Positions 33,560-45,669 of a DNA stretch of 64,000 bases are shown in pieces. The stretch is from NCBI GenBank assembly GCA_014529385.2, contig CM043954.1, positions 97,368,247 through 97,432,246 on the forward strand, in the 5' to 3' direction. Both the position numbers and the translations under genes were made by a program. A model generated the notes under the pieces. It was given only the letters and a program-made list of their open reading frames with translations, did no database searches and was not told where the DNA came from. The stretch comes from Adiantum capillus-veneris. Its lineage: Eukaryota; Streptophyta; Polypodiopsida; Polypodiales; Pteridaceae. Position 1 is the first letter of the stretch; each line of letters opens with the position of its first letter.

Positions 33560-36482
33560 TAGTCTAATGTCTTCTCTCAAGCACTACAGTGAGGTGTTTG
33601 AACTCATGCACTCTTGCCTCAATCTCTACTTTGGTGGCCAACTCTCTAAAAGGATTGTTGCTGAGAGTACTTTGATATGCGATATGAAGTGCTGGCAGAT
33701 CTTTTGTCATGGGATTGAATATGGAGGAGTTCACCTTGAAGAAGCCGGTCATGAACGCCTCCTCAAAGGTCTGCATATAATGAGAGGGCGGGAACATGAC
33801 TCTTGCATATAATCCCATGATGACGTTCCTGCTTGGGATTTTTGTCTCCATATTGCAGCAAATGCCTCTCGTGCCTTCCACAAAGATTTGCCAGGGATGC
33901 TCTGCTGCATCTATATCATTGAAAGTTGTACTACAAATAGGCTTTGTGTGAGGGATCCTTTACTTCTGAGATCCAGTGCTAAATTTTGTCCTTGGCTGAA
34001 TCCAAAGTTGATGTCGTGTCATATCTACAGATTCTTGTGTTTCTTTTCCAGTGCTGGTAGTGGGCACCTCTGTTTGATGAGCCTCAAATGTGGAATGCTC
34101 AAAACCTCCTTCTTGCTCAAAATCTACAGTGGTTGTTTGTTGATGCTTTACCTGATTGGCCCTCATAGTGTCTAAGTCCCCTCTTGCCTCAGCCAACTAC
34201 TTCTTTAATTCTTCAATTTCTTCCTCTTTGGCTCGTTTTAGGGCCCTATGTCCTACTGTCATGATCTGTCTATCTTATTTTCCTGAGCCAGGGCTTCTTT
34301 TAAACCTTTAACCTCTTGGTTCAAGGAGGTTGAGCTTGAAGTCACCGTTGAGGAGGTGGGGGTCTCCTCTATGGCAAGGAGCTGAGTCAGAGTCCTGCTA
34401 ACCACAACATATGATCCTTTCAGCTTCTCATTCTGTTTCCTTTCTTTGGTTAGTTCCTCCTCGAGGCGTTGCTGCTCGACTTGCAATGCGGAGTTTGCCT
34501 CGTTAAATTGTTGCACCTCCTTGTAATAGTAGGCTGCATTTTCTTGTTCCATTTTCTACTCAGATTGGGCTTGGAGCTGTTCTTTCTCTAATGCCTTTGT
34601 TCTTTGCTTTAGCTGCAAAGCATCTTCTGCTACCTTAGATGCGTCTCTTTTAGTATTGTCTTATTCCAGCCTCCGCAGGTTGTAAAGAACCCTTTAGCAT
34701 TTAAACTGGAGCTTGATGTGCTCTAAGTGAGCATCAATGTCAAGTGACTCAATTATTTACACTCCTTTCTCTATTAGAGCTTCTAATTGAGGTGATCTTG
34801 GCATGTGCTGCCTTTTTTGGCCTTAATTTGATGTTTCAGCCTCATCAATTTTCTTTTATTTTAGTTTTGGATCTTCTAGAGCTACGCAAGTTGTGGTAGG
34901 CTTTGGTTGTGTTGCCTCCATTTTTGGATATGTCTTTTGTTCCGACTGCCTCTTCTTGCTTTGGCAGGTCTTCAAATTTTTCTTTCTCCTTTATTGTAGT
35001 CTCTGGAGATACCCCAGTGTCCTTGGGAGAATCAAACTCGTGACCCTGCTAGTCATGAGTGTCTTTCTGTTCCTCCCCCTGTGAGTTACATTGCTCTTTT
35101 TTACTTTGAGTAGATTTGTCAGATGATTCGAGATTATCGACGCGTGGTTTCTATGCTTCGTCTTTCTCCCTTTGCTCCATCTTTCACTTGAGCTCATTAT
35201 GGATTTGTTGTTGCATGGCGCTGGCAATCTCTCGTTTTTCCTCGACTTTTTGCATTTTCTGTTGCTTGATCCTTTCCAAAGAAGTTGTCTTCTTGCGTAG
35301 CAGTGGAATGTTTTTTTCTTCTACTTCCTCCTTTTCATCATCAGCTTTTGTTCCTTGGGTTCTTTTTTCTTTGTGCTTCTATTGGTGGATCCTTTTCCTC
35401 AACGCATGCGCTTCTTTCATTTTCCTCCTGGCATGAGTAATTGGGATAGCTTCAGCCATGTGCACAATTTTCTTCCTCAATCATGTATATGCGAGAGAGT
35501 ACTAGCTGTCGTGCTCCTCCTCTGAAGACTGGTACTCCAAAGGAGTGTCTCTCTGTTGGGACCCAACTTCCTGGCTACTCCGAGGATCCGACTCTATCTT
35601 TTTGCTGTTAGAATCTCTTAAGGTTGCGCTTTGCCTCATTTGCTTAGCTTCTGGTTTCGGAGGTTGAGCCACAGGTCTTACTGCTCTTTTAGACCTTTAA
35701 ATCAGATCTATCTCTGCTTCTATGGGTGGTAGATCTTCAATCATCCCTAGTGCCTGATAGGCAATCCGCGTCAGCATTGGTCCCGCATTCATGTAGGCCT
35801 TGCTTTTTTGGCTCCCCCTTAGGTTTGCTTCGACAATGTTGTCAAGAAGATAATTTCCGAAGTTGCAACTGACCACTCTTCTCTCTACCAAGCCCATTTC
35901 CATTATTACTGCCATGTGCAACAATGGTTTTGTATATTTGGGTGGCTTTTGTACTTTGAATTGTTGCAATATAAGGCGCAACAGCAATTCAGTTTTTGAA
36001 TATATCAATATATTTCAGCTTGTGGCCTCTTTGCTTTAGGAGATCTTTATCATTATCTATTGCCTTTATCTTTTGCAATAGATTGTGCATCCCTTGTTGC
36101 AGGTGGAGGGCTTCATTGATTATTTCTGTTGTGATCTTTACCTTAACTACTACCCCATCTTTGTCGGTCACAGTTGCTTCCCCATTGTACTGAATTAAAC
36201 TTATGAGCTCATGCGCCTGTTCCCCAGGGAGGTAATCGTAGGAAGCTATCTAATTGTAGGCATTTGCCACCTGATTGCACTTCTAAATTTTGGTGCAGTG
36301 TCCACATTTCCAGTGGGAAGATAGTGGCTTTTACTATTTCTCCCTCTTCAGCTTAAAACCTTCCAATGAAGATGTTAGCCGATATTGCTTCAAGTACTTG
36401 TTTTGTGATATGAGCTTTCTCATTTGAGGAGATATCTGTTGGTGCAGAATTCCACTCCCTTTGTGCTTTTCTTCGAGGCATC
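33560..36482 (-). pseudogene. Large coiled-coil ORF of a minus-strand LTR retroelement, decayed
   Basis: ATG 36482 opens MPRRKAQREWNSAPTDISSN; readable pieces follow in order: VKVKITTEIINEALHLQQ, YTKPLLHMAVIMEMGLVERR, a Lys/Glu-rich part, the coiled coil EQQRLEEELTKERKQNEKLK and finally FMTGFFKVNSSIFNP. Stops and frameshifts separate the pieces. The overall plan (globular N-part, charged middle, coiled coil) parallels the accessory ORF of element E. The retroelement origin is inferred from position and from the PPT-like sequence just beyond its 3' end. Confidence 0.5.
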
Positions 36483-36664
36483 CTACAGTCAATTTCAGCA
36501 ATGAAACCAGGTTTTAGCCATTGATCAGGACTGTCTGCAAAAAGTTACAAACTTGACCATAAAATGAAAAAATGAGCATAACTTTGTCAAAACTACCCCA
36601 AATTTGACCAAATTTCACCAGTGCATCTAGGATTACTATAGGCATAAGAATATAATGTGATGAA

Positions 36665-37908
36665 TTTTGGCAAAAAGGAACATGGATCGTGATCCATGTT
36701 GGGAAGAATTTTGAAATTCTAACTAGGGGAAGCTATTCCTAGACATATGGAGATGCTATTGTGCAATTTTCTCTGGATTTAGGGTTGGAGGTACATGGAT
36801 CACGATCCATGTTGGGCAACATTTTGGAAATCTGATGATGCCATCTGGTAGGGTTTATCTAGATGATGCCTGGTCCAAAATGTTTTTGGATTTGGATCAA
36901 TGGTTTGACACTTGGGCTATTTCTTCCAAAATCTTTTGCAGACGTAGAGAATTATGGCATTTTAAGTGGATTTTGAAACTCTTGAAACTTCATGGCTTGG
37001 ATTTTTTGAACATACTGGATCAAATGGCATCTTTGATTGGACAAAAGGGTACATGGATCGCGGTCCATGTCGGGAAGAGTTTTGATACAATTCCTTTGCA
37101 CATATGTTCCCATAGGTCTTCCTAATACATTGGTGACATATTTTCAAATTTGGACATGTTTTTCCTTAGTTTGCCCCATTTTCTAGTTTATGGACATGTT
37201 TTTTCCATTTCGACCATATCTATTTCTTGTAACCATTTTTGGGTACATGTTTTGCTTGATATCTGTCATTGCCTTGATTCCCGATGATTTGGGTCTATAG
37301 TAGTTCACAGCTTTGTCTGGCTCCCTGTCACATTCCATCAGAATTTGAATCCTTTTGAGGAGAAAAATTGATTTTGATAATTTTCACCATTTTGCAAGTA
37401 ATCATTTGCTTGGTTTTGATCGTACAAGCATCCTTCAGTTACATTTCCTTGTTGATAGGCTCCGAGGAGAGTGTGAAGTCTCCCAGCTGGCTTAAACAAC
37501 AATTTGAAACTTGTCAAGAACTCTGCTTTTAGCCCTTCTTCATAAGTTTTTCTCCTGGCATCCCACCATATGTACTCTCCTTGAGTTTTTATTGGGATCC
37601 TACCCTTTTTCCCTTTGAAAATGACCAAAAGACCATTTGCAGACTGAAGGTTGTAAACCAGGAGGATTTGATGATCTTAAGAGCAATTTTTGTGATTATT
37701 TTTGCAGCACCAGTAATGTTTTTGCATTCCCCAGCTAATGAGCCACTCCTGCCCTGATTTTGGCAAAAAGGAACATGGATCACGATCCATGTTGGGATGC
37801 ATTTTGAAAATCCGATTATAGGAGTTTGTTCCTTGCCATCTATGGGTGCTCCTATACAAATTTCTCTGATTTTAGGGTTTGAGGAACATGGATCTTGATC
37901 CATGTTCC
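36665..37908. repeat. Five palindromes ACATGGATC-NN-GATCCATGT inside two direct repeats
   Basis: Palindromes at 36680-36699, 36793-36812, 37051-37070, 37773-37792 and 37886-37905. Arms are perfect in four of them; the last extends to 12-bp arms (GGAACATGGATC / GATCCATGTTCC). Units 36665-36840 and 37757-37925 are diverged direct repeats, each with two palindromes about 113 bp apart and shared words such as TTTTGGCAAAAAGGAACATG. A degenerate sixth copy is at 32954-32973. Confidence 0.88.
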
Positions 37909-38290
37909 AACACATTTTGATGTTGTTTTTGTCCTGCTGCCTGATTCTACCAGCTATTTGGGGTTTACTGGTGAAATATTTTTGGTTTTTTATGAGTTTT
38001 GGAATTCCCCATTGGCCCTATTAGTTTTCCAATTTTGTGACTTCATACTACTCTAATCTGTTCTTTTGGCAATGTTGATGCAGTATGGGGCATACACACA
38101 TGTTCTCGCAAGGTTAATGGCCATACCTGTCAAATCTGGTGTAGTAAGATCTACTTAGGTGGTTAACCCATATTTTCTTGCCCACGGTTGTGTAATACCA
38201 CTGAATTGGTGTATGTGGCGATGGTAGAAGTTTCCATACATGGTCTGTTTGTACAAAGGGCATGGCAAAAGATTGGTCCTCTTATTTGAG

Positions 38291-38569
38291 CTATAAGGTA
38301 TTGTCCTGCCAGTTTGTCGTGGCTAGATAAGTGCGCATCCATGGCACTTCTAGAGTAACTGTTTCATTAAGATGTCGATCAATGACCACATGAAACTGAT
38401 GCGGATAAATTGTTCCATCAATAGTGATTGGTAAATTTATGTGGCTCAGACTGTCCATTGTGCCTTTATTTGCTACTTTGAACCCCATCATGTTTGGCAT
38501 TAGAGGTTCCCGCGTGATTTTTTTGAAAGTGGAGTAGTTAACTACATTAGCTCTGGCCCCAATGTCCAC
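38291..38569 (-). pseudogene. Retropepsin-like remnant
   Basis: MDIGARANVVNYSTFKKI corresponds to the (V)D-x-G-A-x-x-N-V-(L)-P active-site start of plant gypsy proteases, followed by FKVANKGTMDSL and LPITIDGTIYPHQFHVV. The triad is D-I-G instead of D-(S/T)-G. It lies 3' of an integrase piece on the same strand, not the order of one intact element, so two different elements meet between 38570 and 39080. Confidence 0.6.
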
Positions 38570-39079
38570 TAATGCTCGCTCGGTGGATCAATTGGCAAGT
38601 TGTAAATTAATGCGTAGATCCATTTCTCCTAACCATGTAGCAGCCATTTGTATGGATGCTATCGAAGTAGTATCGATATCATTGTTCTGATGTGATTTTC
38701 TTTGAAAGTTTTATTGCTCCTTGAGCTTTAATATTCTTATTTTGGCTTTATGATGTGCCTATTCCCGAATGTCATGTGCTTGACTTCTGCGCTGAGCTGC
38801 TGTATGTATTGTTTCGAGTTCTTTTGGTGTCAACGGAGGAAGATATTTCTTTAATCTAGAGCCACTCGTCCAATTAGGCATATCCTCACCTACTAATGTT
38901 GCAAGCTTGATGGCGCCACTTTGTGAGTTTTTTGGAGTGTTGTTTGAGGGTATACATTAAAATGTAATCCCCCTTTTTGTAACTCCTTTCTAATCACGTG
39001 TTGATCATGGAAAGCCTTCATTTGTTTTTTTTTTAGCATATATCCCAGCTATCGCTCTAAGTCGGGTTTCATCTAATTG
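38570..39079. other. Retroelement debris, no frame followed
   Basis: Stops in all frames on the minus strand. It probably holds the sequence upstream of the protease remnant. Confidence 0.35.
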
Positions 39080-39312
39080 TTACAGGTTATCTAGTCTCTC
39101 CGATAGCTCATGGCCCATCCATCCTAATTGTGTGGCCACTCTTTGGGTTTTGATTAAGAATTCCAATGGTAGGATTGCATTTATCCTAAATACCAGGTTA
39201 AAGGGAGTCATGCCGATGTAAGTTTCAAAAGCTACTTTGTAAGCCCATAAGGTTGTGTGTAGCTTTTGATCCAAATCATTTCTTGATTCACTGACTATTT
39301 TGGTGAGTACGG
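39080..39312 (-). pseudogene. Gypsy integrase C-terminal fragment, cut by the LTR of element B
   Basis: The frame reads RNDLDQKLHTTLWAYKVAFE, then GMTPFNLVFRINAILPLEFL. This is the W(A/D)xxLxxALWAYR ... GxSPFxLVYGxEAVLPxE block near the integrase core end. It starts exactly where the element B LTR ends, so B inserted into an older integrase gene. Confidence 0.8.
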
Positions 39313-41658
39313 TAGAGAGGGGGAAGGGGGGAACATGCCTGCACAAACACAAGGTCCTCTCTATAGCTCAAGGTATCCAAAACACCTCTATCCTCTCAAA
39401 AAACACCTTCAAAAACACACTTTACACTAGCAGACCACCGCCTTCTCAATTTCCACTGTTCACACACTCCACAAATCCGGCACACAAAGCATACCTACTG
39501 CCACGTTCTATCTCCACCCTTACACACACACAGCCGCTCAATCTCACTCTCTCACACAAAACACTGTCGGTATGGGGGGCACACACATCTTCACTGTCGA
39601 CACTGAGGGGAAACATGAAAGCAGGAGAAAGAGAAGGGGAGAAGGGGAAACAACAAGAAGATGGGGCAACAGCGGCTTGATTGCACTTCAAAAGGCATGT
39701 ACAAAGGCTTGCACTGCCATCACCATGGCCATTTTCAAGAAAAAGTTACAAAGGGGTTAGCTTGTCATAGAACTCCACTTTGCAGGCTTTAAATGGCACA
39801 GAAAAAAGCCTCTAATTTGACTAAAATTTGACTTTTATAGGGGGGGTCTCCACTTTGGAAACTACCCTTTCATTGGACCATCTGGCATTCACATTTGGCA
39901 TCTTTGGAGGAGGTAGCCGCTTCATTTTTTATCTACTCTCTTTGCACTTGGGGGGGAGAATTAGCGATGTCGCTGTTGCCCCCTAGGCACTTTTTTATTT
40001 TTATATTTTTTCCTTCATTTTTTACCCCTTTGGGGGCTTAGCCTTGCGCCCTCTCTTTTTTTTAAAAACCCTTTGACCACCTCTGTCCGGCTCACACCTG
40101 TCTTCTCTCTCCCTCTTTTCTCACTTGCCCTTTTGGTCAGGCTCCATCCTTGTGCTTTGTCTTGGCTTTCCCTTGCTCTTGCCTTTGATTTTGCTCCGTC
40201 GGCCTTGGAATGGCCAACTTGCCCCTTTCACTGGGCAGCCCTCGGGCTCTTTCTCTCTCTCTCTCTTACTCACTACCCACGGGACTGGCCTCTCTGTTGG
40301 CTTTGTGACTCTCCCTCTCTCTTCTTTGTCATTGGTCGCAGGAACCCCTCCCTTAGGCAATAGCGATGTTGCTATTGGGGGGGGGGGGCGCATCTCTTCA
40401 AAAATGGATGGGCCCCAAGGATTGAAAGAATGACATCTTCGCCAAGCACTGCCACATCATCAGTCGGCAATGGCCCCCCGCCTCCAGCACGCATAACCTG
40501 CATCCCACTACCACGCCGTCTTCGACCACCCCAAAACCGCTTATGCCACTGTGCATGCCTGGCAACGTCAACCCACAGCGCCCAGAAGGGCCCACCATCG
40601 CCACGAATAGGGAGCTCCCCCTTTCTCTCTTCGACGCCCGAATAGAGGGTGCCCCTTGGCCTATATGGACTAGACTACCAGGGCCGCCTTGAGCATGTGG
40701 GGTTAAACCCCACCACGTGTCAGCACTATAGGGTTTCCTTCTTTTGAATGGCTTATAATCCCTCAAAGAACCCCAAAGAAAAATTTTCATCCTCGTTTTG
40801 AACCCTTTCCATTTGAGGTCCATCGATCGGGTGACCGAGCCGCAAACTTATGCCGAAAGATCAAGCCCTTAACTTTGAAATCTCTCGGTTTGTCCCCCTT
40901 TTGGCTTTGACGGTCCTTTCAACCGATACGGTGGAAAACCAAGAAAATCATCTGCTTTGTTCTCCTTAGCACCTGCCACCAACTTTGACTCGCCATATCT
41001 TACTGACCAAGAACCCGATTGATGCGCCGTCAATTTGTGTTAGCTCCACATGAGGCATACTATCACCAAGAACCTTGGCAAGGCCAAAAAGATGCCAGAT
41101 GATACATCCTCCAATGCGAGCAAGTAGGCATAGACCCTACCCCTGGAAAATCTTCAATTGATCATAACTTGCTATCTCGAGCTTCGATTCGCAATCCGAG
41201 AAGACATGCATGCTCCATAATTGGAGCTCTACACATGTATCCGTTGACATCTACCTGCGCCACCTATCCCCAACTGCCCTGCCCATTAGGGATTTCCAAC
41301 ACCTTCTAAATTTGAAATGCCCTATCCATGAGGGATCTGCAACACCTTCTAAATTTGAAATGCAATATCTTGAGCACCGGGGCTCCGTTTGACGAGCCAT
41401 TTGGACTAGCTTCTAGAGCACACCGAACACTACATTACAGAGTGTTGACTTGGCACTTTGGGCACCTTCATCTGCCATCCCATCTGGACCATCCCTTAGC
41501 TCTTTCAGCCTAAAAAACCACATTGAGCATACTCTTCCGCTACCCTTTGGCTTCCCAAGACCTTGGTACCTACCTTAGACTTTTGCACTTCACCTGCCTG
41601 CAGCCTTTACCTGGCATAGACCTCTTTCCAATTTGGACTGACTTTGGCTGTACCATCA
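39313..41658 (-). repeat. 3' LTR of element B (about 2.35 kb)
   Basis: On the minus strand it starts TGATGGTACAGCC at 41658 and ends CCCCCTCTCTA at 39313. It is homologous to both LTRs of element A along its length and includes the two AATAGCGA hairpins (39958-39980 and 40356-40379) and the C/G run. ORFs on both strands within it are incidental. Confidence 0.85.
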
Positions 41659-42046
41659 TTACCTAGCCCCCTTGTCGAACATTTATGTTCGACCGAAAGT
41701 ATATGTACAGAACTTCAAAACTGGGACATCAAACTGACAATTGAAAGCACTCACAAAGACTGCAATCCTATGTACAGGCTATGCAAAAAATCTCTGTTTT
41801 TTCTTCCCTCTCACACCGCATGCTTTAGGTGGGTTTCCCAACCCCCTTGACTACAATTTGATGTACCTCGGGCACTAGATCCCTCTCAAAATACAGCTTG
41901 AGCCGCACACCATTCACCCTGTTCCTAAGAAACTTGCCATTTTCTTTTACCAGCTGATAGGTCCCATTCGGAAAGGTCTTTTTATCTTTATACGGACCTG
42001 TCCACTTTTTTTTAGCTTCTTCTGTAATGTGAAATCCAAGTAGCTT

Positions 42047-42772
42047 TCATACTTCATGACCAGGTCTCCTTCCTCTATCTTCTTGTCTAGTCAACTTGGC
42101 AACCCGCTTCTCTCTCTGCCTCACATAGTAGTCTGTTGCCGTCTCTCTATCCATTTGCAAAGCCTCCAAACTGGTTATTCGATCCTGTAGAACTCCTTGT
42201 TGAGTGGCACTGACCCGCCACAAACCCTTCAAAGCACCTAGCTGTGCATGCACAGGCAACACAGGCCCCTTACCATAGACTAGCTCGAATTCAGTGAAAT
42301 TTGTAGCTACCTTATAGGACGTTCTATACGCCCAGAGACACTTTTCTAGATTTTTTTCCCACTCAGCTTCTTGGTTGTACACGTACTTTGTTAACATTTT
42401 GACAATTTTCCCATTGGCACTCTTTACTAGACCATTGCATTGGGGGTGATAGGGTGACGAGAACCGGTGCTGATTCTTTAGATTTTCCACTAATGCACCA
42501 ATGAGCTTGCTTCTAAACCCCTGACCCCTATCAGGAACTAACACCCACAGAACACCAAGATGGCAACAGATATTATCGAACACAAACTTAGCCACCACAT
42601 TAGCATTTACTTCCTTCATAGCCTTGGCCTCGACCCACCTTGTAAGGTAGTCAATGGCTACCACCACATACTTCTTACCACTCTTAGACTTTGGGAGAGG
42701 GCCTATGGCATCTAGACCCCACTTCTCAAAAGCACTCTGTGCGATGATGGCACATTGTGACTCCACTACCAT
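42047..42772 (-). pseudogene. Integrase core and C-terminal part, element B
   Basis: FEKWGLDAIGPLPKSKSGKK carries the first catalytic Asp, VLVPDRGQGF the second (normally SDxGxxF), and the block HRFSSPYHPQCNGLVKSANG the third position, where Glu is normal but Lys is present, so the core would be inactive. ALGALKG and the end RGRRPGHEV complete it. It is open for 241 codons. Confidence 0.88.
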
Positions 42773-42898
42773 TCGTCTTTCACCTATAGTCTAACAACTA
42801 TGGCACCTCTTGCACCAATAATGCATGTCATTCACTATGGAAGGCCACCAGAAGCCTGCTCTAAGCACTCAAAATAAAATGTGGTCTTTGCCTTGATA

Positions 42899-43231
42899 TC
42901 AAATTTCTTCATGGCATTGCTCTAGCACCATTCCTATCTCTTCTTTGCACAACACCCTTCTAAGCACTCCTACACGTCCATAGTTCATGAGATCTTCACC
43001 TACGAGTGTAAATTTGCGGGCCTTCTGTACCACTCTTTTCTTTTGAAACTTGGACAAACCCTCTGAACATTGCCCTATATTCAAAAACCCTTCAATCTCT
43101 TTTAGAGTCTCCCAACCTACATAAGTGGATGGGGCCATATATAAACCTGCAACATGCACCTGCACTTTGCTACTAACTAATGTGCCTCTTGGTTTTTCTC
43201 TCTCTTCATATTCTTGAATTGAACTCTTCAA
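42899..43231 (-). pseudogene. Integrase N-terminal region, element B
   Basis: The frame shows KARKFTLVGEDLMNYGRVGV and LRRVLCKEEIGMVLEQCHEE, the segment before the H-H-C-C zinc finger. The finger itself (42772-42899) is interrupted: HC and YWCKRCH-like words are visible near 42790-42830 but stops separate them. Confidence 0.7.
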
Positions 43232-43690
43232 AAGACTTTAGCATTTTCTTGATGGAAAAGAACCAATGCTTCAAAGAATCCCACTTTACCTGCCATTGGC
43301 CTAGCAGTTTCTTGATCACTAGCAACGCATCTCCCTTCACCACCAACCTCGAAATGCCAAACTCTATACACTGCTTCAAACCTAAATGTATAGTGAGGTA
43401 CTCCACCTTGTTGTTGGTGTGGACATCATCCAGATTGTACACCTTTGAAAATAAAGCTTTGCCGTGTGGGTTGTGTATCACCACACCTCCTTCTGCTTTT
43501 TGTACTACCCTTTGATATGCTCCGTTGAACCACATTGTAAAGGCATCCTCCAAATCTGGCTCCTCCTTGGCTTCATCTTGCACCACTCTTGGATAGGCTA
43601 GCAAATCAACTGCTGTCGGGGGATAATTGTGCAAAAGGTGATCTGGGAAGGCACCGGGCCCCTTGATGTGAGAGGTGCGGGAAAAAAAGG
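43232..43690 (-). pseudogene. RNase H, element B
   Basis: FTMWFNGAYQ (a normal D-G-A has become N-G-A), GGVVIHNPHGKALF, NNKVEYLTIHLGLK and LVVKGDALLVIKK give the four strands and the D-E-D positions of the second, plant-type RNase H. The open frame continues artificially into the neighbouring LTR beyond 43690. Confidence 0.8.
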
Positions 43691-45669
43691 TGTAGCACAC
43701 GCAATTACCGACTATAGTATTCAAAACAAACAGTTCACCTAATTCAAGTTAATCGACAAAATCCATGATTAATAAATCACTATGGAGGCTTTAATGCTCT
43801 TTGCAAGAAGAAACCTGGCTTAAATCAGGTGCTTAAACAAGAAAATGATGAAACTCTACTTACTCTGCCTTCTGCTCCCCGATTTGAGTGGTTAATAGGC
43901 TTCGAGCAGGTTTAGGATGGATAATGGAAGTTAAGCTTGAGGATTTTGGTGGTTAATAAACTTTTAACCTTGGTAGTCCGGGCTCAGAGGGCTTTTGCTT
44001 CTGAGCTTCGGAATCTAAGCTTAGCTTAGAGTGAGATATTAAAGAGAGCTCACGAGGTTCTTAATGAGGGCTTAGGAGTTTTGAGAGGTTTAATATGGCT
44101 TGAGGGTGAAATTGGGAGATTAGCGAGCTTAAGAGCTTGATTATGCGAGCTTAAGAGCTTAAGATCTTAAGAGATTACCAGGAGATTAAGAATTTAAGAG
44201 CTTAAGATGAGCTTAAGCTTGAGGGCCCGTAGAGCTTAAGGTTTGCTTGAAGATTATGAGGAGTAGCTTAAGAATATGGAGCTTATGAGGATCCGAGTAG
44301 GTTTAGGAATGGCATAAGAGCGAAATATGCTAAGCTCGGGAGATTAGAGAGATTTAGGGATGAATTAAGGGCGAGATTTCCTTACGCTTGGGAGATTAGA
44401 GAGATTAAGAGCTCAAGAGCTTGAAGATATGAGGAGGAGGAGACACAAGATGATGAGGTGCCGAACCCCCAAATCACACGACTTCCTTCTTTATATGGAT
44501 GCATATTTCCCTTGCTTAAAATAGCTAGGCACCCATTAGCGACGTTGCTAATGGGTCCTAGCCATTGTTGACGTGGCAGCTGACGGGGTGAGTAGCACGG
44601 AATTCGACGTGACTAATGCCGAATTGAGCATGAGGAGGCCCTGAGCATTCTTCATCTCTGTGGCGGACTCGTTCGAGCACCGTGGTGCCCAGCGCGTCCC
44701 CTTCTTTTCCTCCTGCGCCCTCAGCGTGCAGCCACGCCATGGCTTATCTTACTTTCCCATTAGGTTTACAAAAAAACCCCTTTTGAATGGTTTAGTGGGC
44801 GGCCACACTAATTTCAAAAGCTCTTGGGTGGCCGGCCTTAAGTTAGTGGGCCGCCTTGCATTGGCTTGGCCCTTGGGCACCACCCTTGAGTACCACATTT
44901 AGTATACATATTAACCAAGGCACCAAAAAAGTCAAAATTCTCTACACTCAATGCACTCCACAATACATCATTTTGGATGATGAGCTCATCAAGAGCTCTT
45001 TGTGCTTTCATAACGGCACCACATTTGGCATACATATCGGCTAAGGCATTGTCAAGCACATCATTTTGTATACATTCCGGCCAAGGTAGTGTTGGCCTTT
45101 TCCCGCAATATTTGCATTCCAAAACCCGGAAGAAGACAAATACTTCGAGATGTCACTCCAACCGAGTGGACCGGGCTAGTGCGGACTCGGCCCCCGGTAA
45201 ATCTTAAACAATCAATAATTTGGCAACCATAAGTCCAATCCCCGATCCGAAAAGACCAACCCGCTCCACAAAGTGAGCACTGTAGTCTGATGCATTCATT
45301 TCATTTTTATCCCCTCAGCTGTTGTTGCCCAATCCGGCACGGATGTGCTATCGACTTGAACTTTAAACTGCCATAACTTCTTCATCGTAGCTCCAATCGA
45401 CGAGCCGTAAAGACAGGCAGGTGGAGCACATCAAGCACTATAGTTCTAAGACACAATACCCCATTTGTGTTCACTTCAATCATAACACTTTTTAGCATCA
45501 TTAAGGCATGTTTTGGCCCTTTTAGCCGCATTTGATATACATTCAACATTGAACTCGGCCGGCAACCAGCCCTTAATCACTATCCATTAAACATATAAGC
45601 TTCAAAAAAACTTAATGTGCATTTTTCTGGCATCTTTCTTTGCATGGGAGCGGAGCAGCACGACATTCA
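43691..45669 (-). repeat. Probable LTR of another minus-strand element (about 1.98 kb)
   Basis: Bounded by TGTAGCACAC (43691) and CGACATTCA (45669), so TG...CA on either strand, with a polypurine tract AAAGGGGG (minus strand) directly beside 45669. A run of GAGCTTAAGAGC words (43980-44420) and a CCCATTAGC palindrome (44532-44555) lie inside. No second copy is in the window. Confidence 0.5.
44838..45122 (-). pseudogene. PPR (pentatricopeptide repeat) gene fragment
   Basis: NDVLDNALADMYAKCGAVMK and ALDELIIQNDVLWSAL are a PPR repeat (consensus x-N-x-L-V-D-M-Y-A-K-C-G-x-x-x-x-A-x-x-V-F-D-x-x-x-x-x-x-x-x-W); a second partial repeat GALVNMYTKCG follows. PPR proteins bind organelle RNA and many edit it. 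Only about one and a half repeats are left, inside a probable LTR, so it is a captured piece and not a gene. Confidence 0.8.

Larger units (their letters stand above)
39313..43690 (-). mobile_element. Element B: truncated Ty3/gypsy of the element A family (RNase H, integrase, 3' LTR)
   Basis: Minus strand order is RNase H (43680-43232), integrase (43231-42047), a polypurine tract (AAGGGGGCTAGGTAA) and the 3' LTR (41658-39313). Gag, protease and RT are missing; the 5' side ends at another LTR (43691). B supplies the part of the polyprotein that element A lacks. Confidence 0.82.

Noticed and set aside
36680-37905. CRISPR-like array of palindromic repeats
   Set aside because: The spacing is irregular (about 110 to 720 bases), spacers are homologous within direct repeats, and the setting is a plant retroelement region.
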